Position numbers and translations under genes: made by a program | Part shown: in pieces, positions 62,438 through 64,000 of the stretch | Numbering within the stretch: the stretch's first letter is position 1 | Layout: each line of letters starts with the position of its first letter | The notes under the pieces: generated by a model | Told to the model about the DNA's origin: nothing | What the model saw: the letters and a program-made list of their open reading frames with translations, nothing else | The model's database searches: none | From: Desulfovibrionales bacterium | GTDB taxonomy: Bacteria; Desulfobacterota; Desulfovibrionia; Desulfovibrionales; Desulfonatronaceae | Assembly (NCBI GenBank): GCA_007693505.1 | Contig: REDL01000080.1 | Span: 43,629-107,628, forward strand | DNA length: 64,000 bases | Reading direction: 5' to 3'

Positions 62438-63928
62438 ATGCATACCCCGCATCCCAGTACAGAAAATATGCGTCTTGTGACCTCTCGGACCAGTCCTCAA
62501 TCAAACATTTTCGTTCTGCTTCTGGGTCAATTTCACCTTATTCTCAAGTCTACGAGCATCACGATCCTGTTCGTGCTGCTCACCGCCTGCATACCGAACT
62601 CAGTTCATGCCCAATTATCACTGGGCCGGTTTACCATTTCAGATGAAATTGAGTTGGGTCGAAAATTCAACCTCCTGGTCCGATCCCGGATGCCTTTGGT
62701 CGAGGACCCTGAGATTCTTGCCTATGTTGAAGAGGTTGTCGAACGGTTGCAGGCTCAAATGCCGCCGCAGCCGTTTCCGATCCAAGTTGGTGTGATTCGC
62801 CATAGCGCACTCAATGCTTTTGCCGGCCCTGGAGGCCACATCTTCGTGCATACCGGCTTATTGCAACACCTGGAAAACGAGTCGGCGTTTGCCGGAGTCG
62901 TGGCTCACGAGTTGGCCCACGTTTCCCAACGCCATATCGCCAGCCGAATCGAAAAAGCTCAGATCGTCAATTTAGCCTCCATGCTTGGGATACTGGCGGG
63001 TGTTTTTCTTGGAGGGGACGCACAATCGGCCCTGGCCATTGGCTCGGTTGCCGCTGGGCAGAGCGCCATGCTCTCCTACAGCCGAGAAGACGAGCGCGAG
63101 GCGGACCAGGTCGGTATGAATTACCTTGTCGCCGCCGGTTTTCGCCCACAAGGAATGGTCCAGTCATTTGAAACTATTCGCAAGCTGCGCTGGCTTGGAG
63201 GATCCATCCCACTGTATCTCAGCACTCACCCGGGAGTCGATGAACGTATTTCCTACCTCAAAGATCGCGTGGAGAGAATGCCGGTCTCTATCCAGGAGCG
63301 CGGGGAAGACAACACGGCCTACAACCGGGCGAGAATGCTGGTCATGGCCCGGTATACGCAACCGGACAAAGCTCTGGCCTTTTTCCAGAGGCAAGAACTT
63401 GAACCATGTTTGAACGGCCTCGGAACGGCAATCGTGTTGAACCGAACCAACCGGATTCCCGAATCCAGAGCTGCCTTTGAACAAGCAATCGCATGCGCTC
63501 CTCGCGACGCTCTTTTTCTCCGGGAGGCGGGCGTCTTTTTTCTCCACCAGGGAGACTTCGACACTGCTGCCCGCCATCTGCAGGACGCGGTTTTGCGCAA
63601 CCCCAAGGACCAAATGGCGCTGTTCCATTATGCCAGAACGCAGATCGCGATTGGCCGAAATGCGGAGGCCGTCGCTCTCTTGGAACGCATCCTGGACCAG
63701 CTTCCCGAGCAGTCCGCAGTCCACAACTTGCTGGGCAGAACCCAGGGGCAGAAAGGACGGTTGTTTTCCGCTCACGTTCACCTGGCCTATGCCGCAATCT
63801 ATTCCGGTGATAAACGCCAATACCTTTTCCATATGGCGCAGGCTCAAGAGCATTCCCGTACTGTCCAGGACCAGGCCAAACTGGACAAGCTCAGTGAGGC
63901 CTTCAGGGACCGTGAGGAGTTCTTGTAA
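62438..63928 (+). CDS. BepA/YfgC-like periplasmic M48 metalloprotease with TPR domain
   Basis: 496 residues from ATG 62438. A hydrophobic signal region (about 38-60, ending VHA-Q). The M48 domain has the zinc motif HELAH (in GVVAHELAHVSQRH, near 150) and the third ligand in EREADQVGMNYL (near 212). The C-terminal third forms TPR repeats (AFEQAIACAPRDALFLREAG; DFDTAARHLQDAVLRNPKDQ). BepA in E. coli helps outer-membrane protein assembly, including LptD. ATG 62468 is an alternative start; neither has a clear ribosome site. Confidence 0.85.
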   Translation: MHTPHPSTENMRLVTSRTSPQSNIFVLLLGQFHLILKSTSITILFVLLTACIPNSVHAQLSLGRFTISDEIELGRKFNLLVRSRMPLVEDPEILAYVEEVVERLQAQMPPQPFPIQVGVIRHSALNAFAGPGGHIFVHTGLLQHLENESAFAGVVAHELAHVSQRHIASRIEKAQIVNLASMLGILAGVFLGGDAQSALAIGSVAAGQSAMLSYSREDEREADQVGMNYLVAAGFRPQGMVQSFETIRKLRWLGGSIPLYLSTHPGVDERISYLKDRVERMPVSIQERGEDNTAYNRARMLVMARYTQPDKALAFFQRQELEPCLNGLGTAIVLNRTNRIPESRAAFEQAIACAPRDALFLREAGVFFLHQGDFDTAARHLQDAVLRNPKDQMALFHYARTQIAIGRNAEAVALLERILDQLPEQSAVHNLLGRTQGQKGRLFSAHVHLAYAAIYSGDKRQYLFHMAQAQEHSRTVQDQAKLDKLSEAFRDREEFL

Positions 63929-64000
63929 TTCTCTCCTGCTTCCTACTAATGATACTCTTCAGACAGAATCAATTGCGTAGCCAGGACCGCAGTCGAGAAT

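Overview
The window is a GC-rich bacterial chromosome segment with no rRNA operon, phage or CRISPR array. Gene content points to a sulfate-reducing Desulfobacterota, most likely Desulfovibrionales (a Desulfonatronum-like organism is my best guess). The evidence is a periplasmic selenocysteine formate dehydrogenase, YedF, a DUF4212/VC2705-type symporter with its DUF294 and exonuclease partners, and the order ispE - tRNA-Gln - prs - rplY - pth - carD - rho. The assignment is inference from gene families; no marker gene was compared.

Layout. 0.1-3.3 kb: orphan histidine kinase, VWA-OmpA protein, small secreted protein. 4.0-8.1 kb: Fe(III) ABC importer (binding protein, permease, ATPase). 8.1-10.3 kb (minus): precorrin-2 C20 methyltransferase, UppP, DUF374 acyltransferase. 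10.5 kb: yedF. 11.2-15.4 kb (minus): four-gene Anbu cluster (ATP-grasp, alpha-E, Anbu protease, transglutaminase). 15.5-23.5 kb (minus): LemA, M48 protease, CydD, CydC, then a hydrolase and a phospholipase-C-like protein. 23.6-25.4 kb: a plastic accessory patch with a truncated AAA ATPase, a Phd/VapC toxin-antitoxin pair and the conserved 3' tail of a lost symporter paralogue. 25.4-30.4 kb (minus): symporter operon. 30.9-32.4 kb: cvpA-mazG. 32.5-39.3 kb (minus): pilMNOPQ-hisC-cmk. 39.5 kb: universal stress protein. 40.3-45.3 kb: an apparently catalytically dead ISXO2-like transposase homologue followed by the selenoprotein formate dehydrogenase fdhAB. 45.3-52.6 kb (minus): a seven-gene run joining a binding lipoprotein, sensor kinase and REC-STAS regulator to a redoxin, a GAF-TM-rhodanese protein, a MauE/DoxX membrane protein and a lipoprotein. 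52.9-63.9 kb (plus): Ig-like lipoprotein, HtrA, then the housekeeping block ispE to rho and a BepA-like M48-TPR protease.

The most interesting parts are (i) the seven-gene signalling/thiol-redox run at 45.3-52.6 kb, a candidate uncharacterised sensory system; (ii) the catalytically dead transposase homologue in front of the Sec-formate dehydrogenase; (iii) the accessory patch at 23.6-25.5 kb, where a repeated promoter/operator-like box and a repeated hairpin plus symporter tail each recur about 1 kb apart; and (iv) the Anbu cluster. Selenium use is supported by the in-frame TGA at 42094-42096 and by yedF.
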